Source: Acidimicrobiia bacterium (lineage in GTDB: Bacteria; Actinomycetota; Acidimicrobiia; Spongiisociales; ZC4RG35). Taken from it: DNA of 64,000 nt. The translations under genes and the position numbers were made by a program. Each line of letters opens with the position of its first letter. Within the stretch, counting starts at the first letter, position 1. Location: the NCBI GenBank assembly GCA_028284765.1, contig JANQRA010000020.1:62001-126000 (forward strand), given 5' to 3'. The notes under the pieces were generated by a model, which worked only from the letters and a program-made list of their open reading frames with translations, searched no databases and had not been told where the DNA came from. Shown here one piece after another: positions 43,809-52,149 of this stretch.

Positions 43809-44690
43809 ATGAAGCGAGGCGCGGCTGTCCACTTACAGCTTCCGGATGGATCGATCCAACGGATAAGCCCGGACGATGGACTGTTCTACCAAGCCTCCAT
43901 TTCAAGAAGCGGCCACGAGGTCGTCTTCTACGGCGCCCGGTCAGGCTTTCCCCGCCTCTGGAGATTCGAAACGGGAGCACTCCGGATCGAACCCCTCACT
44001 TCAGCTGAGTATGGATCACGGCATCCATCTTTCGACTGGCAAGGGAATCGCCTGACATTCGCAAGCGATCGATCTTCAACTGTCCAAGGTGAGACCGTGG
44101 AGAAAATGAGCCTTTCAACTAGTCACGTGAAAGCAGGGGTACAGATGCACATCTACGTGTGCAACGCCGACGGTTCAGGCGTTGCCCAGGTGACCGAAGG
44201 GCCGTATCTCGACCACCGACCTTCTTTCAGCCCCGACGGCCGATGGATCGCATTCGCATCGACGCGGTCGGGACAGACAGAGATTTGGCGGGTCCCGGTG
44301 GACGGAAGTGCCGATCCTGTTCCTGTGACCACAGGAGTCCAGGCCTTCCGTCCATGGTTTACACCCGACGGAGCGTCGATCTTGGCCTACGGACCCGACG
44401 GCGATCGTCACCGGATCTGGCGGATCAACGTGGAAACAGGCAACCGGACACGGGTCGGATCAGACGACAAGGGCAACACCCATGGTCCGTTTGTTCAACC
44501 TGGATGTGAAGAGCGTGTGCTGGCTCACTCAACCCGCGAAGGGTCCTGGGGTTTGTGGGAGTTTCCACTGGAGGGCTCAGAGCCTCCGACCTGCGTAACA
44601 CCCGCGGGCTTTGAGTCGGCGGCTCACGGCACCCGCTCCGAAAATGGGGCCCTCGCATTCGACGTGGTGGCAGTGGGCGGTGTGAACTAG
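43809..44690 (+). CDS. TolB-like/PD40 beta-propeller protein
   Basis: The 293-residue protein has repeated PD40/WD40-like blades, for example FSPDGRWIAFASTRSG, ADGSGVAQVTEGP and FTPDGASILAYGPDG. The full length suggests a beta-propeller of about five to six blades. No signal peptide or membrane helix is visible at the chosen ATG 43809, the first start after an in-frame stop. Such propellers serve as lyases (oligogalacturonate-lyase-like), peptidase domains or binding scaffolds. It converges on the MBL hydrolase gene with a four-base overlap. Confidence 0.75.
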   Translation: MKRGAAVHLQLPDGSIQRISPDDGLFYQASISRSGHEVVFYGARSGFPRLWRFETGALRIEPLTSAEYGSRHPSFDWQGNRLTFASDRSSTVQGETVEKMSLSTSHVKAGVQMHIYVCNADGSGVAQVTEGPYLDHRPSFSPDGRWIAFASTRSGQTEIWRVPVDGSADPVPVTTGVQAFRPWFTPDGASILAYGPDGDRHRIWRINVETGNRTRVGSDDKGNTHGPFVQPGCEERVLAHSTREGSWGLWEFPLEGSEPPTCVTPAGFESAAHGTRSENGALAFDVVAVGGVN

Positions 44691-45547
44691 GTCAGGTCGA
44701 GCTCGAAACCCTGCTCGGCATAGACCACCGGTCCGTCATACACAGAGGCAACGTCCGCGAGTGCTTGATCCCGCTGATCGACGGGGTCTAGCTGGGGGCC
44801 GTGGTGTACGAGAACCAATTGGCTGACACCCGCATCAGCCGCCATCTTCCCTGCCCCCACCGTTCCCGTCTGTCCGACATCTTCACCGTCTCGCTCCATC
44901 CGGGCCTGCAGGTCCCAACACATCGAGAAGAGCACGTCGGCGCCACGCGCCAGCTGAGTCACGCTCTCGCATGGTTCGGTGTCACCAGTGAAGACGACTG
45001 AGCCAAAATCTGTGTCAATCCGATATGCAAGGCAGTCCAAGAAGGGCTGGACGTGCTGCGCGTGCGCTGCAGTTACCGTCCACGCCTTCTGACGCACATG
45101 GTCGCCTGCCACCAGTTCCGTCTCCTTGGTTCGAGGCCGTGGCCGCGGCAATGAGCCGCCACGGTTTTGGTGGATGCGCTGGCTAACCGGATGGCCGATC
45201 CGAGCGTTTATGTCTTCACGGAACAGGCCGTTCTCGCCGACTATCTCTTCGATGAACCTTGCCGTTGGCTGGGGTCCATACGTTCGCAGAGGTGGAATCA
45301 GCCCTGCCCCTTGGTCCCAGCGGCTGAGAAGCAGCGCAGGTACGTCCACCACATGATCGAAGTGAAGATGGGTGAGAAACAGATCCGTGATCTCCGTCGG
45401 CTTTGTACCGGAGTCCACCATCTTCGCAGTTGCCCCGGGACCGCAATCGAAGAGAATCCTGTCGTCACCGACGCTTACGAGGAATGAAGAACCCCAGTTG
45501 TGAGCAAAAGGAGTAGGGGTTCCAACACCAACTGCCTGAACCTTCAT
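44687..45547 (-). CDS. MBL-fold metallo-hydrolase (RNase Z/arylsulfatase-like)
   Basis: The 286-residue protein carries the dinuclear zinc motif THLHFDH (His60, His62, Asp64, His65), FDCGPGAT, and later TGDTEPCES with the bridging Asp and LVHHGPQ with the last His. The layout matches the elaC/AtsA-like group of hydrolases that cleave phosphodiesters, sulfate esters or lactones. It diverges from the MFS gene, with a perfect operator palindrome between. As part of the regulon it probably hydrolyses an ester or lactone rather than tRNA. Confidence 0.86.
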   Translation of the reverse strand: MKVQAVGVGTPTPFAHNWGSSFLVSVGDDRILFDCGPGATAKMVDSGTKPTEITDLFLTHLHFDHVVDVPALLLSRWDQGAGLIPPLRTYGPQPTARFIEEIVGENGLFREDINARIGHPVSQRIHQNRGGSLPRPRPRTKETELVAGDHVRQKAWTVTAAHAQHVQPFLDCLAYRIDTDFGSVVFTGDTEPCESVTQLARGADVLFSMCWDLQARMERDGEDVGQTGTVGAGKMAADAGVSQLVLVHHGPQLDPVDQRDQALADVASVYDGPVVYAEQGFELDLT

Positions 45548-45572
45548 CCGGAGTCCTCGACAGAGGACGGGT

Positions 45573-45587
45573 TAATGTCTGACATTT
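45573..45587. promoter_or_regulatory. FadR-type operator copy 9 (perfect palindrome)
   Basis: TAATGTCTGACATTT contains the perfect 13-nt palindrome AATGTCTGACATT (45574-45586). It is located in the 70-nt divergent region between the MBL hydrolase and MFS genes, the rightmost copy in the window. Confidence 0.7.
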
Positions 45588-45622
45588 AAAGCTCGAGGAT
45601 AGACACGCAGGTCGGGGTGGCC

Positions 45623-46843
45623 ATGGCGGCCAGAGTTACAACCGAAGTAGACCGATCTCTTGCGAGACATGTGCGGCTCTCTGGCATGTTCACGTTCGGC
45701 GCGGTGTTCCCACTCTTTTTGTTCGGAGCGATGTCCGTCGACATCCAATCCGACCTCGGATTCGGCACTAGCGAACTTGGCTACGCGGGTGCCGCCTTCT
45801 TCGCCGGTGGGGGCCTGACTGCGCTCGGAGCTGGAGCCCGAATTGACCGTGTGGGCACCAGAGCGGCTCTTCGTATCGCAATGGCATTCAGCTTCGGCGC
45901 AACGGTTCTCATCGCCATTGTTGCGACCTCTTGGTGGGTGGCGGCGGTGGGCATTGCCATGTGTGGCGTCTCTCACGCATTGACCCAACTGGCTCTCAAC
46001 CGGATGCTCGCAGTCGGTCAGAGTCGAGGCTCTGGAGCCCTCGTGTTCGGCATCAAGCAGGCTGCTGTGCCAGCAGTCAGTCTCATCGCCGGATTCACCT
46101 CAGCCCTACTGGCTCCAAGTGTCAGTTGGCGCTTGATCTATCTACTCGGCTCCATCGTTACCTTGCTTCTCGGAGTCCTTGCGCCGCCGACAGCCGGCGA
46201 CAGTGGCCAAACGAAGACCAAGACGGCCACTTCGACGTCAAGCCTCAGGCGCCTGGCTCTGGCAGCGGCTCTCGCCGCTAGCGCAGGGAACGCACTTTCC
46301 CTGTTGGTCGTCGACTCGTTCGATGCAAACAGCTTCGATGCATCCGTCGGTGCCCTAGCCCTGGGCATCGGTAGCGGACTTGCAGTGGCAGCGAGAATTG
46401 GGAGTGGCTGGCTCGCCGAGCGCAGAAGGTCGGATGGAGTCAGGGAGTTTCGGTTTCTGCTGGTTGTCGGCTCCTGCGGATTCGCCTTGCTATCGGTGGC
46501 CGGCGGATCCATCGCCGCACTGTTTGTCGGGACGTCAGTTGCGTTCATGGCCGGCTGGGGTTGGCAGGGCCTTGCATTCTTCTCGGCGGTCTCACTCAAT
46601 CGATCAATTCCTCCGGCCACATCGACCGGGGTGGTTCTTTCCGGAACTATGGGCGGCTCAGTTGTCGGACCGATCGTCATCGGCGCAGCCGCTGACCACT
46701 ACGGATACGGACGAGCGTGGATGATTGGCGCCGCGGCTCTGATCCTGGCAGCTGTATGCGTCTCGCGGCTCGGGGACCACACCACGCCTTTCCAAACACC
46801 GACAGACTCTAAAAAGGAGCACCATGGCGGCACGCAGGAGTGA
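45623..46843 (+). CDS. MFS transporter (single-domain)
   Basis: The protein has 406 residues from ATG 45623; GTG 45617 is an alternative. About twelve hydrophobic helices follow the start ARHVRLSGMFTFGAVFPLF, and loops such as GAGARIDRVGTRAALRIA match the MFS cytoplasmic loop 2-3 pattern. It lies beside an operator copy, so it is probably an uptake permease for a pathway substrate, in parallel with the ABC importer. Its 3' end overlaps the start of the broken toroid gene by 20 nt. Confidence 0.85.
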   Translation: MAARVTTEVDRSLARHVRLSGMFTFGAVFPLFLFGAMSVDIQSDLGFGTSELGYAGAAFFAGGGLTALGAGARIDRVGTRAALRIAMAFSFGATVLIAIVATSWWVAAVGIAMCGVSHALTQLALNRMLAVGQSRGSGALVFGIKQAAVPAVSLIAGFTSALLAPSVSWRLIYLLGSIVTLLLGVLAPPTAGDSGQTKTKTATSTSSLRRLALAAALAASAGNALSLLVVDSFDANSFDASVGALALGIGSGLAVAARIGSGWLAERRRSDGVREFRFLLVVGSCGFALLSVAGGSIAALFVGTSVAFMAGWGWQGLAFFSAVSLNRSIPPATSTGVVLSGTMGGSVVGPIVIGAAADHYGYGRAWMIGAAALILAAVCVSRLGDHTTPFQTPTDSKKEHHGGTQE

Positions 46844-47866
46844 AACTGCCACTGCTCTAGCGGAAGCTGAACTCGGCATCGAAGCCGGGCCAACTGGATC
46901 TCCGCAAGGCTTGGAGCAGACGGTGATCCGGGTACGGCCCATGGGCACTACTACCGCCTGCCATGGGCGCTGTCGCTGGTCGGAAGGCGCGCCGAGGCGG
47001 CGTCTGTCCTTTCCTGGATCGAAGAGAACGCTCTCTCCGAGGAAGGCGATCTGCTCGCCGGCCCGCCCCGCCACGCGTTTCAGGAGAGGTGGTCTTCTTA
47101 TCCGCTCGCAAACATCGCCACCGGAGCCTGGTTGCTGGAGCGCTACGACCTCGCACAGAAGATCACAAAACGACTCAGGGACTTCCAAGATGCGAAGACT
47201 GGAGGGGCCTTTGCGGGACATCCGGACCATCGGGTCGACCAGAGACAGGATCTCTTCCCAACTGCCCAGCTTGGCATGACAGGTTTGACCACCGGAGAGA
47301 TGAACCTGGCGGATGGCGCGTATCGATGGTTCTGCTCGTTGCACGAAGCGCAGCCAGACTTGCCCAACAAGCTCTACACAGCCACGAACGGCCCACGTCT
47401 GGTGAAACCCCCGAGAGACAACCCAGACCTGGAATGGCAAGTGGTCACAGACTTCAACAAACCACGCCAGGCCTTCTACAACCCTGGTATCGCAGCTGCC
47501 TTTCTCGGCAGGTATCACTTGACGACCGAGGACGAATACGCGTTGCGGCTAGCAAAGGCATTCCTCTCGCTGACCGAGAACGGTTCGAAAGCTCAATTCG
47601 ATTACCGAGAATCGGTGCAAGTGTGCAAGTACGGCTGGGGAGCGGCCGTACTGCTTGACGCCACTGGACACGAGGACTACCTCAAGGAGTCGATTCGGAT
47701 GGTCCACTGGTTTCGTGCGGCTCAAAGCAGCGATGGAAGCTGGGATAACTCACCGTTCCTTATGAGCAGGGCTGAGAACCCGGACGATGTGCGAATGGAA
47801 GTCACGGCCGAGTTCGTGCAACACCTAGCAACCCTCTCCACGGCAATCGGAGGACACCCCCTCTGA
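46824..47866 (+). pseudogene. Alpha/alpha-toroid protein paralogue of 7012-8040, apparently frameshifted
   Basis: ATG 46824 follows AAAAAGGAGCACC, an excellent ribosome site. Its frame reads MAARRSETATALAEAELGIEA and then turns into nonsense. The next frame, open from 46871, continues as NWISARLGADGDPGTAHGHYYRLPWALSLVG and on through the 244-residue ORF at 47132. The joined product matches the toroid protein at 7012-8040 (WILTQQ..YYRGPWSLALMG; GIAAAFLGR; GWGAAVLLDATG). The join lies near 46885-46890 (GAAGCCGGGCC) and needs a one-base loss relative to an intact gene. This is either a real pseudogene, a programmed -1 slip or a sequencing error. Confidence 0.75.
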
Positions 47867-48044
47867 CCAACCAATCAGCCGGATCGCACCACCTCTAGAT
47901 ACGGGTCCTACTCCCTCGCTTCCTCTACCCTCCAAGGCGACGAAAAGGGCGATCTGGTGCGTACACGACCTACCTAAAGGTCCCTTTCCCAGACCCCATC
48001 GCGTATCAGTAGCGGAGTAGATGCCTTGACCCGGCGAGATCAAC

Positions 48045-50069
48045 TTGCCTGAACCAATTCACAGCGGCCGCCGCTATATGCCTGGGCTCGATGGGCTCCG
48101 GGCTGTGGCAGTGCTCGGCGTACTCGCCTATCACCTCAATTTCGACTGGATCCCCGGTGGATTCCTCGGCGTGAGCGTGTTCTTCACGCTGTCCGGGTAT
48201 CTGATCACCGACCTGATCCTCGGCCAGATGAGGGAAGGCAAGTTCAAGCTGCCGTCTTTCTGGCTCGCCCGAGCCCGCCGGCTTCTGCCGGCGATGTTCC
48301 TACTGCTCATCGTGGTTTCGGCCTGGGTGACAACGATCGGTCCCCGTCAAGGGCCTGAGTTCCGGGAAGCCGCTGCGACCGCGGCCCTGTACGTCAACAA
48401 CTGGTGGCTGGTCTTCCGTGACATCTCCTACTTCGAACAGTTCGCGGCACCAGGCCCGTTCAACCATCTCTGGTCGCTCGCAGTCGAAGAGCAGTTCTAC
48501 CTGTTCTGGCCGTTCCTCGTCATGGGAGGCGTGGCGGTCATTCCGGAGCGACGTTCGGCTTGGATCCGGCCACGGTTCGCCCTCGCGACGCTCGGAGTAG
48601 CAGCCGCATCGGCAGTTCTGATGGCGGCGCTTTACGAGCCAGGCCTCGATCCGTCGAGGGTCTACTACGGGACCGATAGCCGGGCTGCCGAGATGCTGGT
48701 GGGTGCGGCACTGGCAGCGGTTTGGCCGAGTCAGCGCATCAGCACTCAGATATCGGCACAAGCGAGAAACGTGATCGATGGGGTCGGGCTGGCAGGGCTT
48801 GGTGTGATTGCCATCTTCTTCCTTCGGGCTGAGGAGTTCTCATCCTTCATGTACCGGGGCGGATTCGCGATTCTGTCTTTCGCTGTTGCTGCCGTGGTCG
48901 CTGCGGTCGCCCATCCCGCCTCGAGACTCGGTCCCCTGCTCGGAACCCAGCCGATGAAGTGGATCGGTGAGCGCTCCTACGGGATCTACCTATGGCACTT
49001 CCCGATAATCGTCCTCACCGCCTCCGCTACTTGGCTTGGGCCCGACCCGGTCCGGATAACGGTCCAGGTAGCAGCGACACTGGTTATCTCCGCTTTGTCG
49101 TGGAAGTACTTCGAGGACCCCATCCGACGCGGTGCGATCGGACGGATCTGGAATCGCCTGCGGTCCGGTACGTTCTCGCCGCAACAGGTCTTCGCCAAGC
49201 CGGCAAACGGTGTCGCTCTACTGGCAGCGGTTGTCATCGCCATTCCAGCCACCGCCGGGTTCGCCGGTGTTGGGATCGAGGAGGCAACTCAACCCGGCGA
49301 CGACGAGATCACCGTCGTCAGGACAGTGACTGTCGAACCTGAGACCACATCGACCATCGTTCCGGAGTCATCTCCAACCACCGCGCTCGCCACGACACCG
49401 ACGACGACGCTGATCGAAGACGCCCTGGGACCCTGCACCGAAGTGGTCCATGTCGGCGGGTCGACCTCCCTTGGACTGATACGCAAGCGTTGGATCTTCG
49501 ACGAGAGCCAACAAATCCCGGCCCAGTACGCGAGGGTCGGCATCACGACAAGCAACTTCGACATCATCGGCGGTCGGGCGATCTATGAAGGCTTCAGAGA
49601 GGAACCGCCGGCTAGGTGGTCAGCTCAGGAATGGCGTGACGCCGGTTTCAGTGGTTGCTGGGTATTCGCCTTGGGCACGATGGACGCCGCCAACGTGGAG
49701 ATTGCCGGGCCTTCGCTCGATGAGAGGGTGGACATCATGATGGACATCGCAGCGGGCGAACCCGTTCTCTGGGTGAACGTCAAGACGGTCAAGGACACCG
49801 GACCGTGGCGCTCCGAGCTGATGCCAGCCATGAATGAAGCCCTCCTCAGGGCCTGCGACCGGTACGACAACCTGAGGATCTACGACTGGGCGTTGGACGT
49901 TCAAGACGACTGGTGGGAAGAAGACGGTATCCACCCGAACGAGGAAGGTTCGGTCGAACGGGCTCGTCGCATCCCTGATGCACTGGTGAAGGCCTTCCCT
50001 GGCTCAGCGGCAACCGCTGACACTCCAACGGCCGGCGACGGCTGCCTCTTCGCCCTCGGCGACTACTAG
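48045..50069 (+). CDS. Membrane acyltransferase (OafA/YrhL type) with C-terminal SGNH domain
   Basis: The 674-residue protein has an acyltransferase-3 domain: YMPGLDGLRAVAVLGVLAYHLN, HLWSLAVEEQFYLFWPF with the catalytic-region His and Glu, and about ten transmembrane helices to residue 385. After a Thr/Val/Glu linker, an extracytoplasmic SGNH hydrolase-like domain follows with VGGSTS (Gly-Gly-Ser replacing the usual GDS) and DGIHPNEEG containing the Asp/His pair. It would transfer acyl groups to cell-surface polysaccharide or peptidoglycan. A TTG start at 48045 is supported by family alignment. It lies outside the regulon region. Confidence 0.87.
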   Translation: MPEPIHSGRRYMPGLDGLRAVAVLGVLAYHLNFDWIPGGFLGVSVFFTLSGYLITDLILGQMREGKFKLPSFWLARARRLLPAMFLLLIVVSAWVTTIGPRQGPEFREAAATAALYVNNWWLVFRDISYFEQFAAPGPFNHLWSLAVEEQFYLFWPFLVMGGVAVIPERRSAWIRPRFALATLGVAAASAVLMAALYEPGLDPSRVYYGTDSRAAEMLVGAALAAVWPSQRISTQISAQARNVIDGVGLAGLGVIAIFFLRAEEFSSFMYRGGFAILSFAVAAVVAAVAHPASRLGPLLGTQPMKWIGERSYGIYLWHFPIIVLTASATWLGPDPVRITVQVAATLVISALSWKYFEDPIRRGAIGRIWNRLRSGTFSPQQVFAKPANGVALLAAVVIAIPATAGFAGVGIEEATQPGDDEITVVRTVTVEPETTSTIVPESSPTTALATTPTTTLIEDALGPCTEVVHVGGSTSLGLIRKRWIFDESQQIPAQYARVGITTSNFDIIGGRAIYEGFREEPPARWSAQEWRDAGFSGCWVFALGTMDAANVEIAGPSLDERVDIMMDIAAGEPVLWVNVKTVKDTGPWRSELMPAMNEALLRACDRYDNLRIYDWALDVQDDWWEEDGIHPNEEGSVERARRIPDALVKAFPGSAATADTPTAGDGCLFALGDY

Positions 50070-50110
50070 TTCGGTAGGAACCCGACGGCCGTCTGTAGCG
50101 TGCTTTGGCC

Positions 50111-51379
50111 ATGCCCGACTCCGAACAAGGCCGTCTAAGCGGAACGGCAGACCAGAAGCGCCTTCCGAACGGAGTCAAACTCCTCATCGGCGCCCTGTTC
50201 GCAACAGGAATGGCGAATCGTGCCCAGGTGGTCGCCCTCGGTCTGCTGGTATTCGACGTCACAGGCGAAGAGCTAGACCTCGGTCTCCTGGGCCTTGCGT
50301 TGTTCATCCCGATCTTCGCCCTTGCTCCGTTCACCGGAACGATGGCCGACCGCTACGACCGGCGGAAGGTCTTCGCCTTTGGCCTGGCGATTGAGATGAT
50401 CAGCACGGCTGGGTTGTTCGTCCTGGCTCGAGGAACGCCCGACTCGATCGCTCCGATCCTTGGCCTGGTCCTCGTCTTCGGAGTGGCCCGAGCAGTCACT
50501 GCCCCAGCAAGCAGGGCCCTACCAATCGACCTTGCCCCTCCCGGATTGGTGGAACGGGTCGTTGCGCTCCGGACAGTGGCCTTCCAGACGGCCAACATCG
50601 TCGGACCGCTGGTGGCCGGAGTTCTGTTCACGATCGACCGTTCGCTTCCTTTCGCCATCTCCCTCCTCGGTCTCGTCGTTGCTGTCGTTCTTCTTCGGCT
50701 GGTGCCAGCCACAGGCGTATCACGCATCGCCAGTGGTACCGGACCCCGCCAGGCGCTGCGCGACGCATTAGAAGGTCTCCGCTACATGCGACGAACCCCG
50801 GTGCTCATGGGAGCGATCACTCTCGACCTGTTTGCAGTTCTCTTTGGCGGAGCGGTGGCGCTTCTGCCGGCCATCGGTGAGAAACGGCTCGGGGTAGACG
50901 AGGCAGCTGTGGGCTTCCTCTACTCAGCGATTGGGATCGGAGCACTGATCACCGCGGCCATCCTGGCGATCAAACCGATCCGCCGGCATGTAGGCGTGGT
51001 GCTCTTCGGCGTCGTCGCCGTGTTCGGTGTTGCGACCATTGTCCTGGGCCTGACCGAGTCTTATGTGGTGGCGGTGGTTTCACTTGTCATTCTCAGCGCG
51101 GCCGATGCGGTGAGCGTCTTCATCCGCGCCACAATCGTTCCCCTGGCCACCCCAGAGAACATGCGTGGCCGGGTCCTGGCTGTTGAGAACGTCTTTATCG
51201 GAGGATCGAACGAGCTGGGAGCCCTGGAGTCGGGCCTCACAGCCGCCTGGTTCGGACTGGTCACCGCCGTGGTTCTTGGTGGAGTTGGGACGATTGCGGT
51301 GGTGGGCGTGACGATGTTGGCCTTCCCGGCACTTCGCAAGGTCGACCGATTCGAGGACCTCCGACCAGCCTCGGTCTGA
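50111..51379 (+). CDS. MFS transporter (MFS_3/EntS-like)
   Basis: The protein has 422 residues from ATG 50111. It has about twelve transmembrane helices, with the loop APFTGTMADRYDRRKVFAFG and the charged loop RDALEGLRYMRRTPVLMG typical of MFS_3 exporters. It lacks the extra C-terminal domain seen in the protein at 27919. The downstream methyltransferase frame continues directly past its stop in the same reading frame. Efflux of a small molecule or drug is the most likely role. Confidence 0.85.
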   Translation: MPDSEQGRLSGTADQKRLPNGVKLLIGALFATGMANRAQVVALGLLVFDVTGEELDLGLLGLALFIPIFALAPFTGTMADRYDRRKVFAFGLAIEMISTAGLFVLARGTPDSIAPILGLVLVFGVARAVTAPASRALPIDLAPPGLVERVVALRTVAFQTANIVGPLVAGVLFTIDRSLPFAISLLGLVVAVVLLRLVPATGVSRIASGTGPRQALRDALEGLRYMRRTPVLMGAITLDLFAVLFGGAVALLPAIGEKRLGVDEAAVGFLYSAIGIGALITAAILAIKPIRRHVGVVLFGVVAVFGVATIVLGLTESYVVAVVSLVILSAADAVSVFIRATIVPLATPENMRGRVLAVENVFIGGSNELGALESGLTAAWFGLVTAVVLGGVGTIAVVGVTMLAFPALRKVDRFEDLRPASV

Positions 51380-51448
51380 CCCCGAGCCGACGACACAGGT
51401 GCTCTGGTCCCGGATATCTTTGGCACCATCGCAAGAGGAGGAACGCGC

Positions 51449-52087
51449 ATCACTTCCGATGCCTATGCGGGCAAGGTTCGGTTCTACGAGACGGTCATCG
51501 ACCGCCTCAACCAGTCGATCCACGCCATTGCCTACAAGATGGTCCCGACCGGCGCAGGCGACCACGTTCTCGACGTCGGATGCGGGACTGGGGCACAACT
51601 CGTCAGGTACCAGAAGACAGGGGCAGCGGTGAGTGGTGTCGACCTGTCTCCATCGATGCTCGCCGCAGCCAAGGAACGTCTCGGCCAAGACGCCGACTTA
51701 CAACTGGCTGACGCCACCGACCTCCCCTTCGAAAACGACACGTTCGACCTCGCTCTCACCTCGATGTTCCTTCACGAGTTACCCACCGACGTAAGGAACG
51801 GAGTTCTCGAGGAGGCCAGCCGGGTCCTCAAGCCAGACGGCCACTTGGTGGTGGTCGAGTTCGATGCTGAACCCAGACGGGGGTTCGTGGCCAAGGCACG
51901 TCGAGGGTTCTCCAACATCGTTGAACGGGTTGCGGGATCGGAGCATCACAAGAACTTCAAGGAATTCATCCGAGCTGGTGGCGTAGAAGCGATCGTCGAG
52001 GACCACGCCCTGACGGTCGAGAACGTCCGGACCTTCGACGGCGGCGATCTTGCCATTTTCGTGCTGAAGAAGGCCAACCAGGCTTGA
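51449..52087 (+). CDS. Class I SAM-dependent methyltransferase, start codon non-canonical
   Basis: The SAM-binding motif VLDVGCGTGAQL, GVDLSPSMLAAA and ADATDLPFENDTFDLAL identify a methyltransferase_11-like protein of the UbiE type. The ORF track starts at ATG 51539, immediately before the SAM motif. In-frame upstream codons encode SDAYAGKVRFYETVIDRLNQ, clearly protein-like, after a GAGGAGG site at 51435-51441. The only codon at proper spacing is ATC 51449; CTG 51404 is farther away. The 212-residue length therefore rests on a rare start or on an unseen sequence error. Substrate unknown. Confidence 0.72.
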   Translation: MTSDAYAGKVRFYETVIDRLNQSIHAIAYKMVPTGAGDHVLDVGCGTGAQLVRYQKTGAAVSGVDLSPSMLAAAKERLGQDADLQLADATDLPFENDTFDLALTSMFLHELPTDVRNGVLEEASRVLKPDGHLVVVEFDAEPRRGFVAKARRGFSNIVERVAGSEHHKNFKEFIRAGGVEAIVEDHALTVENVRTFDGGDLAIFVLKKANQA

Positions 52088-52118
52088 AAGGACCCCAAGA
52101 GAACTCCTGGGGTCCTTT
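52087..52118. terminator. Bidirectional terminator hairpin
   Basis: AAAGGACCCCA and TGGGGTCCTTT form an 11-bp perfect stem with a ten-base loop, flanked by A/T at both ends. It lies between the convergent methyltransferase and YceI genes and can serve both. Confidence 0.75.
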
Positions 52119-52149
52119 ACTTCAGCAGTGGCTGACTAGCTGCCTTGGT

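Noticed and set aside
46658-47518. 286-residue minus-strand ORF
   Set aside because: It is antisense to the MFS end and the broken toroid gene, whose plus-strand frames match known families or the paralogue.
47867-48044. Possible small gene or regulatory RNA between the toroid pseudogene and the acyltransferase
   Set aside because: No ORF with a ribosome site and no strong hairpin were seen in these 178 nt.
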